64,000 bases of DNA from Flavilitoribacter nigricans DSM 23189 = NBRC 102662 (GTDB lineage Bacteria > Bacteroidota > Bacteroidia > Chitinophagales > Saprospiraceae): assembly GCF_002646595.1 (NCBI RefSeq), contig NZ_PDUD01000028.1, positions 62,001 through 126,000 on the forward strand, in the 5' to 3' direction. Position numbers and translations under genes: made by a program. This document shows, in pieces, positions 46,955 through 55,329 of this stretch. The stretch's first letter is position 1; each line of letters begins with the position of its first letter. The notes beneath the pieces are model-generated. The model searched no databases and had not been told where the DNA came from. It saw only the letters and a list, made by a program, of their open reading frames with translations.

Positions 46955-48724
46955 TTACTTTCGCGTCACCTTACTGATCCGGATCAATGCACTTTTACCG
47001 TCAATCTGCAGTCGCGCAAAGTACATCCCCGCCGGATAGGCGGAAAGGTCGAGATCCACCTGCCAGGGTCCGGCCGGCCGTTGCCCCTGATAAACGGATC
47101 GAAGGTGTTTTCCTTCCACGCTCAAAAGTTCAAGCTGTACCTTTCCTGCTGCCGGCAATTCCAGGCTCAGCCGACTAAAGGCAGAAGTCGGATTAGGGAA
47201 TAATTGCAGATTCAGTGCCTCTACTTCCAGTACCGGAGCCGCCAGTACTATCGCTTCCCCAACCAGCCCCTGGCGGGTATTACTGCCTTTGTAAGTTCCC
47301 CACAGCACACTTGATTCCGTATAGGGCACACCGAGATTGTAAACGTTTATGAAGGTCGAATCGATGCCCTGGTTAAAGGTCTGGGTGTAGGAAAGGGCAA
47401 CCAGATCCAGGGTATCATTGCCGTCCACATCTCCGAAAGCAGCACCGTTGAGGAAGGTCCAGCCGTAGGTGTGGATCGGGAAACCCGCCACTTCGCCGGT
47501 ACCGTCCAGCTCGTAGGCATGGATGCGCCCCATCCCGTCCGGATCGATCAGATTGGTACCGAATACGATCTCCTGTTCGCCGTCTCCGTCCACATCAGCC
47601 AGGGAAATGATCCCCTCCAGTCCGCCGGGTTTTACAATAGGAAATCCGGGAAATAAGTTCCCGTCCTTATCCCAGCAATAAAGCATATCCGCCTCATTGG
47701 AGTCGATCGGGCGGCTCATAAAGATCCGGTAGCTTCCGTCGATCTCCGCCACAGTGGGCGTATTAAAGGTCCAGGCCTGCCCCGGCACCGGCATCGGCCA
47801 GCCGGGATAATCCGAACCGTCGTGCTGCATGACGTAAAATTCCGGCAGATTGATCTGGTTATCGCTGTGGGTAGCCCCGATGATCTCCAGGTCGCCGTCA
47901 TCATCCAGATCCGCCAGGATGGGCGACTGGTAACTGTAGCGTTGCCGGGGATGGGTCACTACCGGGAATCCGTCCTCGAACTGTCCGTCCAGGTTCAGGA
48001 CGTACCGGGCTTCGGTGGTATTCATCACGATCTCCATGGCTCCGTCATCATCCACATCCCCTGCCGACGGCGTTACGGCGGGAGTTGCTTCCACCGCCAC
48101 CGGCCAGTTCGGACTGTAGGAGGTCCCATCCACCCGCAGAAGATGGATATTGCCGTTCGGCGCTATCCGTTCCAGAATGATGATCTCCATGATGCGGTCG
48201 CCATCCACATCCACCAGGGTCGGACTGGTAAGGAGCCAGTTGTCGTTGAAATCCAGCGGCCAGTTGGGCGCATCGCTACCGTCGGCTTCAAACATATAGG
48301 CCGCCGTGCTGCCGGTACCCCCGGTGATCTGTACGATCTCCGGCGATCCGTCATCGTCCACATCTGCTACCGAAGGCGGGTAGACCGCTATGCCTTCCAG
48401 GTGGCGCTGCCACAAGAGCTGATCGTTCTTGAAAACGTAGAATTCATCATCGATCCCGATCAGGATCTCTTCGGCACCGTCGTCGTCCAGATCGGCCAGC
48501 GTGAGATTGCGCAAATTTTTGAAGACCGGATTCGCCGGAACGCCCTGGGGGAAACCGGATATTTGGGCGAAGCCGTCCTCATCGCTCCGTGCTCCCGCTT
48601 CTACGGGCGCCGGCACCGGCCGGACTCCGATCTGGCCGTCTGCTGCCAGGAAAGCCCGCTGCCATTGGGCGGAAAGGGTAAAAGTGAAGAAAAGGGCGAG
48701 GAAAAATACAGAGAACTTACGCAT
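46955..48724 (-). CDS. FG-GAP/VCBS-repeat secreted protein with T9SS sorting domain
   Basis: A 589-residue secreted protein predicted to form a calcium-binding beta-propeller. After a signal peptide (about 1-20, ending LSAQ), seven FG-GAP/VCBS-type blades follow, each with a D-x-D-x-D-G calcium loop: ADLDDDGAEEI, ADVDDDGSPEI, VDVDGDRIMEI, GDVDDDGAMEI, ADLDDDGDLEI, ADVDGDGEQEI and GDVDGNDTLDL. The last 85 residues (LFPNPTSAFSRLSLELPA to LIRISKVTRK) are a T9SS type A domain. The 2137-aa LRR/Ig gene follows on the same strand, so the two surface proteins may share a transcript. No catalytic motif was found. Confidence 0.9.
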   Translation of the reverse strand: MRKFSVFFLALFFTFTLSAQWQRAFLAADGQIGVRPVPAPVEAGARSDEDGFAQISGFPQGVPANPVFKNLRNLTLADLDDDGAEEILIGIDDEFYVFKNDQLLWQRHLEGIAVYPPSVADVDDDGSPEIVQITGGTGSTAAYMFEADGSDAPNWPLDFNDNWLLTSPTLVDVDGDRIMEIIILERIAPNGNIHLLRVDGTSYSPNWPVAVEATPAVTPSAGDVDDDGAMEIVMNTTEARYVLNLDGQFEDGFPVVTHPRQRYSYQSPILADLDDDGDLEIIGATHSDNQINLPEFYVMQHDGSDYPGWPMPVPGQAWTFNTPTVAEIDGSYRIFMSRPIDSNEADMLYCWDKDGNLFPGFPIVKPGGLEGIISLADVDGDGEQEIVFGTNLIDPDGMGRIHAYELDGTGEVAGFPIHTYGWTFLNGAAFGDVDGNDTLDLVALSYTQTFNQGIDSTFINVYNLGVPYTESSVLWGTYKGSNTRQGLVGEAIVLAAPVLEVEALNLQLFPNPTSAFSRLSLELPAAGKVQLELLSVEGKHLRSVYQGQRPAGPWQVDLDLSAYPAGMYFARLQIDGKSALIRISKVTRK

Positions 48725-48779
48725 AGGGAATGTGGTTTAAAAGCTAGAAAATTAATAAACTTTCACCAAAAACTTAAGC

Positions 48780-49283
48780 ATGCCCAAATTAAACACCAAC
48801 GCTCCGGTACTCAATGAAAAACAGCGCGATGTGGCGCAACTGGCCTGGGTGGATGGTTTTGGACGCCTGCTGGATACCCGATTCCGGATACCCGGCACCA
48901 ATGTACGCTTCGGCCTCGATTTTCTTCTGGGATTGTTCCCCTACGCCGGTGACCTGATCAGTCTGATCTTTTCCGGGCTCATGGTGGCCACGATGGCCCG
49001 CAACGGAGCGAGTGGTGTACTGGTGGCCCGCATGCTGGGCAACGTAGCGCTGGACGCGCTGGTGGGAACCGTCCCCATTCTCGGCGACCTGTTCGACCTT
49101 TTTTACAAAGCCAACATCCGCAACCTCCAACTGATGCGGGAGCATTACGGGGAAGGAAGACACCAGGGAAGCGCCTGGCCGGTAGTGATCGGTATCGGCA
49201 TCTTTATCCTGTTGGTATTTGGATTGGTAGCCTGGCTCGCCTGGCAACTTTTATCCTGGACTTGGGGACTTATATTTTCTTAA
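48780..49283 (+). CDS. DUF4112 membrane protein
   Basis: A 167-residue membrane protein of the DUF4112 family, function unknown. The conserved core LDTRFRIPGTNVRFGLDFLLGLFPYAGDL is at about 24-55, followed by hydrophobic stretches at about 56-80 and 92-110 and the segment PILGDLFDLFYKANIRN. The C terminus has a strong transmembrane helix (about 138-163). It begins 55 bp from the divergent FG-GAP gene, a gap too short to hold two separate standard promoters without overlap. Confidence 0.87.
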   Translation: MPKLNTNAPVLNEKQRDVAQLAWVDGFGRLLDTRFRIPGTNVRFGLDFLLGLFPYAGDLISLIFSGLMVATMARNGASGVLVARMLGNVALDALVGTVPILGDLFDLFYKANIRNLQLMREHYGEGRHQGSAWPVVIGIGIFILLVFGLVAWLAWQLLSWTWGLIFS

Positions 49284-49538
49284 AAAATCACTCGAAAGGT
49301 TTCAAAATTATTGAGCTTTCACCTCATATTTAATTATTTTCATATTTTTTCAAAAAAAGTAAACGAGAACGCAACAACATCTCGGGAAGTACAGTTATAT
49401 TAGTGCATCAAGTATCTGCCAAATAAAATTTCCCTGCCACCAATTTGCGATTTACTCGGTCGCTAATCAAATAACCAATTATTTAAAACCTATACGGAAC
49501 AGAAAAATCATTTTTTGTTTCGTATTGTTTTGTTAACC

Positions 49539-49556
49539 TGTGCAAACGTTTGCACA
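49539..49556. promoter_or_regulatory. 18-bp perfect palindrome, LacI-family-type operator
   Basis: TGTGCAAACGTTTGCACA is fully self-complementary with a central CG, the pattern bound by LacI/GalR-family repressors (half-site GCAAACG). It lies 17 bp upstream of the ATG at 49574. No LacI-family gene is in the window. Confidence 0.75.
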
Positions 49557-49573
49557 AACGAAAGTTTTTTCTT

Positions 49574-50821
49574 ATGAATTGGCAGTCCCGATCCTTGTTC
49601 CTATTTTTTTTGTCTTTCCTATTCATCGTTCCCGCTCAGGCCCAGATGTCGGAAGATATTGACCGGCTGAATGTATTTGTAGATTGCAGCGCCTGCGATA
49701 TGTCTTACCTGAAGCAGGAGATCAACTACGTTAACCACGCCGTTGATCCCTTCGTTGCCCAGGTGCACATCTTCATCGCCAACCAGGGCCTCAACTCCGG
49801 TGGTACACTTTATAAGATCAACTTCATCGGTAAAGGGAAAATGGACGGCAATAACCTGAACATGGACCTGGAAACGGATCCGACCGCCACTTCCGTAGAA
49901 ATCAATCAGGCATTAAAACGCACCATCGAAATGGGACTGGTGGCCTTTCTGGCCCACACCCCGATGGGTGACCAGATCGAACTGAAGATCAAATCCGACG
50001 CTCCCGTCGCCAAAAGACCGGAACCCGTCAGCGGGCCACTGGATAACTGGATCTTCGAACTCTCCGCCAATGCCGCCTGGAACAACGAAAGCAGCCAGAG
50101 TGTGATCAATACCAGCTACGCGCTCGACGCCGACTACGTTACTCCGGAAATGCGGATCCGTATGCGCCCCTACTATTCGTACCGGCAGCAAAAAGTGCAG
50201 AACAACGGCGAGGATATCATCTCTATCCGCAGAAGGAGTTACATGACCAGCTCGGTGGTAAAAAGTATCAACGATCACTGGTCTTATGGCTTTTTCCACA
50301 GTCTGAATAATTCCACTTACAGCAATATCAAACTCGCCAACTGGATCGCTCCGGCTCTGGAATACAATATTTTCCCGTATTCCGAAGTCCCTTTCAAGGA
50401 ATTCACGATCGCCTACCGGGTAGGCTGGCTGAGTCAGAAATACTACGAAGAAACGATCTATTTCAAGTTGGCGGAAGAAGTACTGAGCCAGGTATTGAAC
50501 GTCAACCTGCGGCTACGTCAGCCCTGGGGTTATGTCAATACCTCCCTGCGCGGATCCAACTTCCTGAACGACTGGAGTAAAAACCGGATGACCTTTGACA
50601 GCCGCCTCTCCGTGCGCGTCATCAAAGGATTTTCCGTCAATCTGAGTGGAGGATTTGAAGTGATCAACGACCAGATCTCTCTGCCCAAGGGTGAGGCTTC
50701 CATCGAGGAGATCCTGCTGGGTCAGCGCCAGTTGGCCACCAATTTCGAGACCAACCTGCGGTTCGGACTCAGCTATACCTTTGGAGATCTTTACAACAAT
50801 GTAGTCAATACCAGACTGTAA
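49574..50821 (+). CDS. Probable outer-membrane beta-barrel protein, LacI-type operator in front
   Basis: A 415-residue secreted protein starting at the ATG that gives MNWQSRSLFLF, with a signal peptide (about 1-24, PAQAQ). Residues 28-150 form a distinct N-terminal domain beginning RLNVFVDCSACDMSYLKQE, with nearby Cys residues and a GLNSGGTLYKINFIG strand. From about 160 onward alternating aromatic/polar beta strands run to the C terminus LRFGLSYTFGDLYNN, like an outer-membrane barrel. I believe similar proteins exist in Flavobacteria-type genomes but cannot name the family. It may respond to a carbohydrate or other ligand via the upstream operator; that is inference. Confidence 0.75.
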   Translation: MNWQSRSLFLFFLSFLFIVPAQAQMSEDIDRLNVFVDCSACDMSYLKQEINYVNHAVDPFVAQVHIFIANQGLNSGGTLYKINFIGKGKMDGNNLNMDLETDPTATSVEINQALKRTIEMGLVAFLAHTPMGDQIELKIKSDAPVAKRPEPVSGPLDNWIFELSANAAWNNESSQSVINTSYALDADYVTPEMRIRMRPYYSYRQQKVQNNGEDIISIRRRSYMTSSVVKSINDHWSYGFFHSLNNSTYSNIKLANWIAPALEYNIFPYSEVPFKEFTIAYRVGWLSQKYYEETIYFKLAEEVLSQVLNVNLRLRQPWGYVNTSLRGSNFLNDWSKNRMTFDSRLSVRVIKGFSVNLSGGFEVINDQISLPKGEASIEEILLGQRQLATNFETNLRFGLSYTFGDLYNNVVNTRL

Positions 50822-50826
50822 TAGCC

Positions 50827-50873
50827 TTCGATCAGAGGTCAGTCGATATTTACCGGACTGACCTCTGATCGAA
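50827..50873. terminator. Long perfect hairpin between convergent genes
   Basis: An 18-bp perfect stem (50827-50844 with 50856-50873) and 11-nt loop, immediately after the stop codon of the outer-membrane protein gene and 20 bp before the end of the glutamate-cysteine ligase/CBS gene. No clear T tract on either side. Confidence 0.7.
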
Positions 50874-50893
50874 AGGAGCGATGCCAGCGTGGC

Positions 50894-52822
50894 TCAATGC
50901 TCTTTTTCCAGCCTTTCGATCAGGCGGCCGGACACCCGGAGAAAATCCATTTCCGTGATCAGGCCGATCAATTCACCGTCCTTTACGACGGGCAGACAGC
51001 CCAGCTTTTTATCCCGCATCAGATGCATGGCCTCCACGATGGTGGCTTCGGGGGCGATGGTGATGGGATCGTGGCGCATGATGTCTTTGACCAGTACCGC
51101 CTCTTTTCCGTTGAAGCGGTTGCGCTCCGTAAAGTAACGCATGAGAATGCGCGAAGTGATCAGTCCGCTGAGTTTGCCCTTGCTGTCCTCAACGGGCATG
51201 TAGCGCACTTTTCTCCATTCCATGAGCTCCGCTACCAATTCGATGATATCGTCCTTCTGGACCGTAAACAGGTCCGTTTCCATGAATTCTTCCACCTTCA
51301 GCCGGACCGGGCGGTACTCTTCCAGATCAGCCGTTGTCGGGAGTTCCCATTCGTGTACCGGCGTCCCTTCCCGCTGATTCTTCATCATGCAGGCGGTGAG
51401 GATGGTGAGGGCTTCATCGCGGCCTACTTCCTTTTTCAGTTTGGAAAAGGCGCGGAGTTGCCAGCGGGCGCCGTTCATATGCCGTTTGGCCCGCTCTTCA
51501 ATGATGCCCAGGTATTTATCGATATCTGCTTTTTTGACCTTACGGCTGGTGAGGCCCTTTCTGGCCAGGGGCAGTAGTTCTTCCAGTACCAGATCACAGG
51601 CGGAGATCTTCTTATCCTTCATCCAGGTAAAGGTGGTGTCGATCCCGTAGCGGGCCGCTTTGGCGAAATTATCCCGCACGTCTTCCCAGGAGATCACTTC
51701 GCGGATGTCCGGGTATTTCATAGCCATGCCGGTCATGGCTCCGATCCAGAATGCCGCGTTGGCCACTTCGTCCACCACGGTTGGGCCGGCGGGCACCACG
51801 CGGTTCTCGATCCGCAGGTGGGGCTTGCCGTTATCACTGATGCCGTAGCAGGGGCGGTTCCAGCGGTACACCGTGCTGTTGTGCACCTGTAGCGCCCGCA
51901 GTTTCGGCACTTTCCCTTCCTTGATGGTTTCAATGGAATCTTCCGATACTTCGGAATTGAGCAATACCCGGAACCGAGCGATATCTTCTTTGTAGATCTC
52001 CATGATGGAGTTTTCCAGCCAGCCCGAACCGAAACTTACCCGCGGGCTGCGCTCACGCATGTGCTCGTGGGTGGTCCGTACGTCCAGTGCCTGCTGAAAG
52101 AGGGCGATCCGGGTTTCGTGCCACAGGCGTTTGCCGAACACGATGGGTGAATTGGCCGCGATGGACATGATCGGTGCCGTCAACGTTTGGGCAATGTTAT
52201 ACATCTGCACAAACTGATCCGGCGACACCTGCAGGTGGATCTGAAAACTGGTATTGCAGGCCTCCAGTAGAGGCGTATCGTGTTTTACGAGGATCTCGTC
52301 GATCCCCATTAGTCGCAGTTCAAAAGCGGTGCCGATCAACTGGCTGTGAATGGCATCGATGAGGGCGCGATAACGGGGCTTCGGGGTCAGGTTCTGGGAA
52401 TCCAGATCGAATTTGCGCAGGGTGGGTAAAATTCCGGTCAGCACCAGATCTCCGTCCATTTTATTGAGGGTCTTCTGGATCTTCTTCAGGTTTTCCCGCA
52501 CTTCTTTCTCCAGCACACTGAAACAATTTCCGCTAAACTCCTGGGGCATCAGGTTGGTCTCCAGGTTGAACTGGGCGAGTTCGGTGGTCAGCCAGTTGTG
52601 ATCAGCCATCTTTTCCAGTACCGGCATAGCCAGGTTGGCGGGTTTGAGGGTGCGTCGGTTGACCAGACACATCTCCTGTTCGGCCCCGATCCGGATCGTA
52701 TCTTTTTCGAACCAGTCGTTGTCCAGCATGTACTGCAGAGCCTGCACGTCACGCAATAAACTCCGGGTGAATTTCCGCAGTTCCTCCTGATCGGTAGCAA
52801 TATTTACTTTTTGTTCACCCAT
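50894..52822 (-). CDS. Glutamate-cysteine ligase (GCS2)-like enzyme fused to two CBS domains
   Basis: A 642-residue cytoplasmic protein. Residues about 35-480 form a carboxylate-amine ligase of the GCS2/YbdK type. The start of the fold shows the IGAEQEMCLVN motif, and further motifs include ELAQFNLETNL, the FQIHLQVSP strand and LRIENRVVPAGPTVVDEVANAAFW. Residues about 515-640 hold two CBS domains (DIIELVAELMEWRKVRYMPV and ATIVEAMHLMRDKKLGCLPVV), which in other proteins bind adenosine nucleotides and regulate activity. A fusion of ligase and CBS pair suggests energy-dependent control. Whether glutamate and cysteine are the real substrates is not proven; no glutathione synthetase gene is nearby. 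Confidence 0.87.
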   Translation of the reverse strand: MGEQKVNIATDQEELRKFTRSLLRDVQALQYMLDNDWFEKDTIRIGAEQEMCLVNRRTLKPANLAMPVLEKMADHNWLTTELAQFNLETNLMPQEFSGNCFSVLEKEVRENLKKIQKTLNKMDGDLVLTGILPTLRKFDLDSQNLTPKPRYRALIDAIHSQLIGTAFELRLMGIDEILVKHDTPLLEACNTSFQIHLQVSPDQFVQMYNIAQTLTAPIMSIAANSPIVFGKRLWHETRIALFQQALDVRTTHEHMRERSPRVSFGSGWLENSIMEIYKEDIARFRVLLNSEVSEDSIETIKEGKVPKLRALQVHNSTVYRWNRPCYGISDNGKPHLRIENRVVPAGPTVVDEVANAAFWIGAMTGMAMKYPDIREVISWEDVRDNFAKAARYGIDTTFTWMKDKKISACDLVLEELLPLARKGLTSRKVKKADIDKYLGIIEERAKRHMNGARWQLRAFSKLKKEVGRDEALTILTACMMKNQREGTPVHEWELPTTADLEEYRPVRLKVEEFMETDLFTVQKDDIIELVAELMEWRKVRYMPVEDSKGKLSGLITSRILMRYFTERNRFNGKEAVLVKDIMRHDPITIAPEATIVEAMHLMRDKKLGCLPVVKDGELIGLITEMDFLRVSGRLIERLEKEH

Positions 52823-52995
52823 AATTTTTAAAGTGTGTTTGGATAAAGGTAATCATTCAACCTGAAATATAATCAAGGCTCAAACATATTGGCTTATACA
52901 TTATTTTCGCATTCCGGCGTTGTGGTATTGTGAATCCGGATCATTGGGAAATAGATCCGCTCCGAAATTCACCATCAGCTATTAAAACGAGCAAC

Positions 52996-53520
52996 ATGAG
53001 AAAGCTTTTGAGTATAAGTATCGTATTTCTTATTTTAAGTGTAGCCTGCAAGAAAGATCGCCGCGAACGGTTATTCGAAATTAACTATCCCAACTTTGAA
53101 TTTCAGTTTCCCGCCGGTTTGAGCCAATTCCAGGCCCGGGTTTTCGCCTTTCCCGTGGTAGCGACCGATATTGATAATTATTTGCAGCAATTTAGCACCG
53201 ATACCAGTGCGATCGCCGCCATCAATCCCTATTTCGCAACCATTACCAACAATAATAATGTCGATTTTGATTTTTTGCAAGAGGTATCGGTCCGGGCCTG
53301 CCCCGTTGGCATGGAATGTACGGCATTTGATGAAGTTTTTTACCTGGATGACCTCCGCAACCGGCGGCTGAGCCGATTGAACCTGTTACCCACCCTCCGT
53401 AATGTGAAAGAATTGCTATCCGGACAGAACTATCGCCTGGAGATCGTCTTTTTCCTGAGCGAGATCTCCCCGTTCACGATAGATTGCCGTTTGGAAATGG
53501 CGTTTGAAGCGGTCCGCTAG
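52996..53520 (+). CDS. Hypothetical lipoprotein
   Basis: A 174-residue lipoprotein with lipid Cys18 (SVACKKD). The ATG at 52996 starts the signal peptide; an upstream in-frame ATG adds 22 residues that do not look like signal sequence. The mature part is beta-rich with two Cys near the middle (VRACPVGMEC) and FFLSEISPFTIDCRLEMAF near the end. I do not recognise the family. It is flanked by the divergent ligase/CBS gene and, after 282 bp, a cytochrome c/dehydrogenase fusion on the same strand. Confidence 0.7.
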   Translation: MRKLLSISIVFLILSVACKKDRRERLFEINYPNFEFQFPAGLSQFQARVFAFPVVATDIDNYLQQFSTDTSAIAAINPYFATITNNNNVDFDFLQEVSVRACPVGMECTAFDEVFYLDDLRNRRLSRLNLLPTLRNVKELLSGQNYRLEIVFFLSEISPFTIDCRLEMAFEAVR

Positions 53521-53802
53521 GTAGCTTTACCATCCGCCTGCCGGATAATGGATATTGCACTAAAATGGCAAGCGCGCTTCGGTCATCCTTTTCACACCAC
53601 TGCTGAAATACATACATTCAGATCAAAATTGAACCAAGTCGGGGTTTGCTGGTTAAAAAATTGCATTTTGCGGGTTTGTAATGACCCGGCCGGTTACCAC
53701 CGTCCTTTTTCGTAAAATTTCGCGGTTGCGACGGGACCAAAATCGTTTCGCGTTAACCAAACGTACTATCTACTATTCCAAAAAAATGAAAAATCCAACA
53801 GC

Positions 53803-55260
53803 ATGAAAATAAGCCTACCGAAAACACTGTTGCTCGGGCTGACAGTTTTATCCCTGATCTTTGCCTGCTCCAACTCCAAAAATATGTCCGCAGATGACCT
53901 CGCTGACCAGGGAGACACGATGCCGGCTCACGATTTCTCCGCGGCCAAAGCCAGCTATGCCGATTTTTGCGCCGGCTGCCACGGCGAGCAGATGCAGGCG
54001 TTTGTTGATCGCAAATGGAAATACGGCAAATCGGATGGCGATCTGTTCAAAGCCATCAAGGAAGGATACACCGAAGACGGTATGCCTTCTTACGACACCA
54101 CTTTTACCGACGAAGAGATCCACGAACTGGTTGCCTACATTCAGACCGGTATTGCCAATGTGGACCAATACGAATTCGAGGAGGAAGAAAAACCTGTCGG
54201 TGATCTGGTTACCGAAGCGATGAGCGTACGGCTGGATACCTTTGCCAGCGATCTCAAAAGCCCCTGGGGCATGACTTTCCTGCCGGGCGGAGATATGCTC
54301 TTCACCGAGAAAGGAGGCGAACTCTACCGCTATTCCGGATCGGGCGAGCCTCAGCAAATTTCCGGCGTCCCCGAAGTGCTCGCCATGGGCCAGGGAGGCT
54401 TGCTGGATGTAGAATTGCACCCTGACTTTGCAAATAATAACTGGATCTACCTCTCCTACTCCAAATCTAAGGAGGAAGGAGGCGAAACCCTGGGCACCAC
54501 GGCCGTGATGCGGGCCAAACTGAACGGCAATGCCCTGAGTGAGCAGGAAGTGATCTTCGAAGCGCTACCCTATTCCAAAACCCGCCACCACTACGGCTCC
54601 CGGCTGGAATTCGATCCGGAAGGTTATCTCTTCCTTTCGGTGGGCGACCGGGGCAACCGCGACCAAAATCCGCAAAACCTGGATAATCACTGCGGAAAGA
54701 TCCACCGTATTCATGACGACGGGCGCATTCCGGAGGATAACCCCTTCGTCGGCCAGTCCGGCGCTATCGCTTCCATCTATTCTTACGGACACCGGAATCC
54801 GCAGGGGCTGTCCCGCCATCCGGAAACCGGTGTTATGTGGGATCATGAGCACGGCCCCCGGGGCGGTGACGAGGTCAACATGATCGAAAAAGGTAAAAAT
54901 TACGGCTGGCCGGTTATTTCCTACGGTATCAATTACAATGGCACCACCTTTACCAGCAAAACGGAGCAGGCCGGTATGGAACAACCCGACCTGTACTGGG
55001 TGCCCTCCATTGCTCCCTGCGGCAGTACTTTCGTGACGGGCGATCGCTATCCGGCCTGGAAAGGAGATCTGCTCGTAGGTTCCCTGCGCTTCAAATACCT
55101 GAACCGGTGTATCATGGAGGACAACAAGATCGTTGGCGAAGAAAAGCTTTTCAAAAATATCGGCCGCGTTCGTGCCGTGGAAATGGGCCCCGATGGCTAC
55201 ATTTATGTATCTGTGGAAAATCCGGGCTTTATCTTCCGGGTTGTTCCGCTGAACAGCTAA
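53803..55260 (+). CDS. Cytochrome c fused to PQQ-type sugar dehydrogenase, lipoprotein
   Basis: A 485-residue lipoprotein (lipid Cys22, LIFAC). Residues about 45-120 are a class I cytochrome c: heme motif CAGCH at 56-60 and the likely axial Met94 in EDGMPSYD. Residues about 145-485 are a six-bladed aldose dehydrogenase propeller (YliI/Asd type) with SPWGMTFLPGGDMLFTEK, QGGLLDVELHPDF, SVGDRGNRDQNPQN, YGHRNPQGLSRHPETG and HEHGPRGGDEVN. PQQ would be bound by the propeller and electrons passed internally to the heme. The active-site His in YGHRNPQ is present. It likely oxidises sugars in the periplasm. No PQQ synthesis genes are in the window. Confidence 0.92.
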   Translation: MKISLPKTLLLGLTVLSLIFACSNSKNMSADDLADQGDTMPAHDFSAAKASYADFCAGCHGEQMQAFVDRKWKYGKSDGDLFKAIKEGYTEDGMPSYDTTFTDEEIHELVAYIQTGIANVDQYEFEEEEKPVGDLVTEAMSVRLDTFASDLKSPWGMTFLPGGDMLFTEKGGELYRYSGSGEPQQISGVPEVLAMGQGGLLDVELHPDFANNNWIYLSYSKSKEEGGETLGTTAVMRAKLNGNALSEQEVIFEALPYSKTRHHYGSRLEFDPEGYLFLSVGDRGNRDQNPQNLDNHCGKIHRIHDDGRIPEDNPFVGQSGAIASIYSYGHRNPQGLSRHPETGVMWDHEHGPRGGDEVNMIEKGKNYGWPVISYGINYNGTTFTSKTEQAGMEQPDLYWVPSIAPCGSTFVTGDRYPAWKGDLLVGSLRFKYLNRCIMEDNKIVGEEKLFKNIGRVRAVEMGPDGYIYVSVENPGFIFRVVPLNS

Positions 55261-55329
55261 ACCGTTGGCGGAGGCTGGGTTTTCTAGTAGGAGCCTGGCC
55301 TCCGGCGACCGGTGACTAAACTAATATGT

